Below are positions 63,182 through 64,000 of a stretch of DNA of 64,000 nt, piece by piece. Each line of letters begins with the position of its first letter. Position 1 is the first letter of the stretch. The notes beneath the pieces are model-generated. The model did no database searches. It was not told where the DNA came from and saw only the letters and a list, made by a program, of their open reading frames with translations. This DNA is from Oscillospiraceae bacterium (GTDB taxonomy: Bacteria > Bacillota > Clostridia > Oscillospirales > Oscillospiraceae), in contig JAGFXR010000008.1 of NCBI GenBank assembly GCA_017861365.1, forward strand, positions 1-64,000. Direction: 5' to 3'. The position numbers were made by a program, and so were the translations under genes.

Positions 63182-63847
63182 TTGACAGATCAAACGCTAT
63201 GCTATATTTTCGGTGCGGGAACCATCACCCCGGATTCCCTTTGCCTTGCCCAGCCCCGTTATGTCATTGCGGCGGACGCGGGCTTGGCCTATTTACAAGC
63301 CCACGAAATCCCCGCCGATCTGGTTTTGGGGGATTTTGATTCCCTGGGTGAGATACCGGAGCACCCCCGCCTGCTGCTCTACCCCTCTCAAAAAAACGAC
63401 ACCGACATGCTGCTGGCGGTTCGGGAGGGCCTTTCCCGGGGATATCAAACCTTTTTGCTCTACGGCGGAATGGGCGGACGTCTGGATCACACCATCGCCA
63501 ACCTGCAAACCCTCTCCTTTCTGGCGGAGCGCGGCGCGGCGGGATATCTGATCGGAAACGGCACGGCTGCCACCGCTGTCAAAAACGGCACACTCCGGTT
63601 TCCACACCACTGTACGGGCATCATATCGGTCTTTTCCTTTGACGGCACCGCACATGATGTCACCCTGCGGGGGTTAAAATACGAGCTGTCTGACTACGAG
63701 ATGACCTCCTCATTTCCCATTGGCGTCAGTAACGAGTTCACCGGAGCTCCCTGTTCCATCTCCGTTTCCGACGGAACCCTGCTTGTACTTTGGCCTCACG
63801 ACGAGACCCGGCCTGTGGACTATATACTGCGTTCCACTTCTCTGTGA
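63182..63847 (+). CDS. thiN: Thiamine pyrophosphokinase
   Basis: 221 aa. VIAADAGLAYL, GDFDSLGE, the KNDTDMLLAV motif and YGGMGGRLDHTIANL are conserved; the C-terminal beta-domain binds thiamine. It makes thiamine diphosphate. TTG start behind AAGAGGTG. Confidence 0.93.
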   Translation: MTDQTLCYIFGAGTITPDSLCLAQPRYVIAADAGLAYLQAHEIPADLVLGDFDSLGEIPEHPRLLLYPSQKNDTDMLLAVREGLSRGYQTFLLYGGMGGRLDHTIANLQTLSFLAERGAAGYLIGNGTAATAVKNGTLRFPHHCTGIISVFSFDGTAHDVTLRGLKYELSDYEMTSSFPIGVSNEFTGAPCSISVSDGTLLVLWPHDETRPVDYILRSTSL

Positions 63848-63908
63848 GCACCTCCTGCCGCTTCCCGGCAGCGTGTCTATCATATTAAACATACCAGGAG
63901 TGAATGAA

Positions 63909-64000
63909 ATGAGCTATATTCCGACGCCTGAGCAGAGCCTTACACTGGTCAGGCAGTATAACAAAGAGGAGTTTCACATTCAGCACGCCCTTACCGTGGG
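63909..64000 (+). CDS. HD-domain phosphohydrolase, N-terminal fragment
   Basis: Only 30 codons fall in the window: MSYIPTPEQSLTLVRQYNK then EEFHIQHALTV, the usual start of gut-Clostridia HD-domain hydrolases, where the His of HIQHA begins the metal site. AGGAG precedes the ATG by 8 nt. The gene runs past the right edge. Confidence 0.7.
   Translation, partial: MSYIPTPEQSLTLVRQYNKEEFHIQHALTV

Noticed and set aside
1-64000. tRNA, rRNA, insertion sequences, prophage or integrase
   Set aside because: None recognised on reading both strands; gene content is core chromosomal throughout.

Overview
This window looks like a chromosomal segment of an anaerobic, low-branching Firmicute of the class Clostridia, most likely Oscillospiraceae (Oscillibacter/Flavonifractor/Intestinimonas-like; inferred from gene content and protein style, not from a marker search). 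Supporting signs are FabK-type enoyl-ACP reductase in one long fab/acc operon, PurO-type IMP cyclohydrolase separated from AICAR formyltransferase, frequent TTG/GTG starts behind strong AGGAGG sites, an [Fe-Fe]-hydrogenase-like sensor, an S-layer-homology protein with CsaB, and moderately high GC. I see no tRNA, rRNA, insertion sequence, prophage or CRISPR array. Nearly all of the window is stable core chromosome.

Layout. 0.2-4.7 kb: MarR regulator plus a heterodimeric ABC exporter. 4.8-9.3 kb: beta-CASP metallo-hydrolase, deoC, an HSL-type esterase, galE. 9.4-19.8 kb (minus strand): complete type II fatty-acid synthesis operon, fabT-like regulator-fabH-acpP-fabK-fabD-fabG-fabF-accB-fabZ-accC-accD-accA-degV. 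20.5-24.7 kb (minus): a three-gene soluble flavoprotein/iron-sulfur reductase cluster behind what reads as a sigma-54 promoter with an upstream inverted repeat, divergent from an unassigned protein. 25.9-29.8 kb (minus): der-plsY-gpsA and DUF177-rpmF. 30-39.6 kb: pseudouridine synthase, FlK-like thioesterase, a hydrogenase-domain chemoreceptor-like protein, YitT, a vitamin B6 uptake/salvage group with a radical SAM protein, a REC-GGDEF protein, a split TSUP transporter, ruvX.

39.7-43.5 kb: a structured RNA with its own promoter and terminator, then rpmG-secE-nusG-rplK-rplA and, after an L10 leader, rplJ-rplL. 43.6-47.7 kb: DUF4330 protein, a glycosyltransferase-CsaB fusion and a TuaH-like glycosyltransferase, probably for the cell-wall polymer that S-layer-homology proteins bind. 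48-55.5 kb: purE-C-F-M-N-O-H-D, preceded by an attenuator-like leader containing a short Cys-rich reading frame. 55.6-64 kb: lysophospholipase-like hydrolase, infC-rpmI-rplT with an attenuated leader and a probable AUC start for infC, an SLH-CAP secreted protein, hemolysin III, two tiny paired genes, feoB, thiamine pyrophosphokinase and the first codons of an HD-domain protein.

The parts most worth a second look are the sigma-54-linked reductase cluster (20.5-25.1 kb), the H-cluster-bearing chemoreceptor-like sensor (32-33.9 kb), the terminated ~180-nt RNA upstream of rpmG, and the purE leader peptide.
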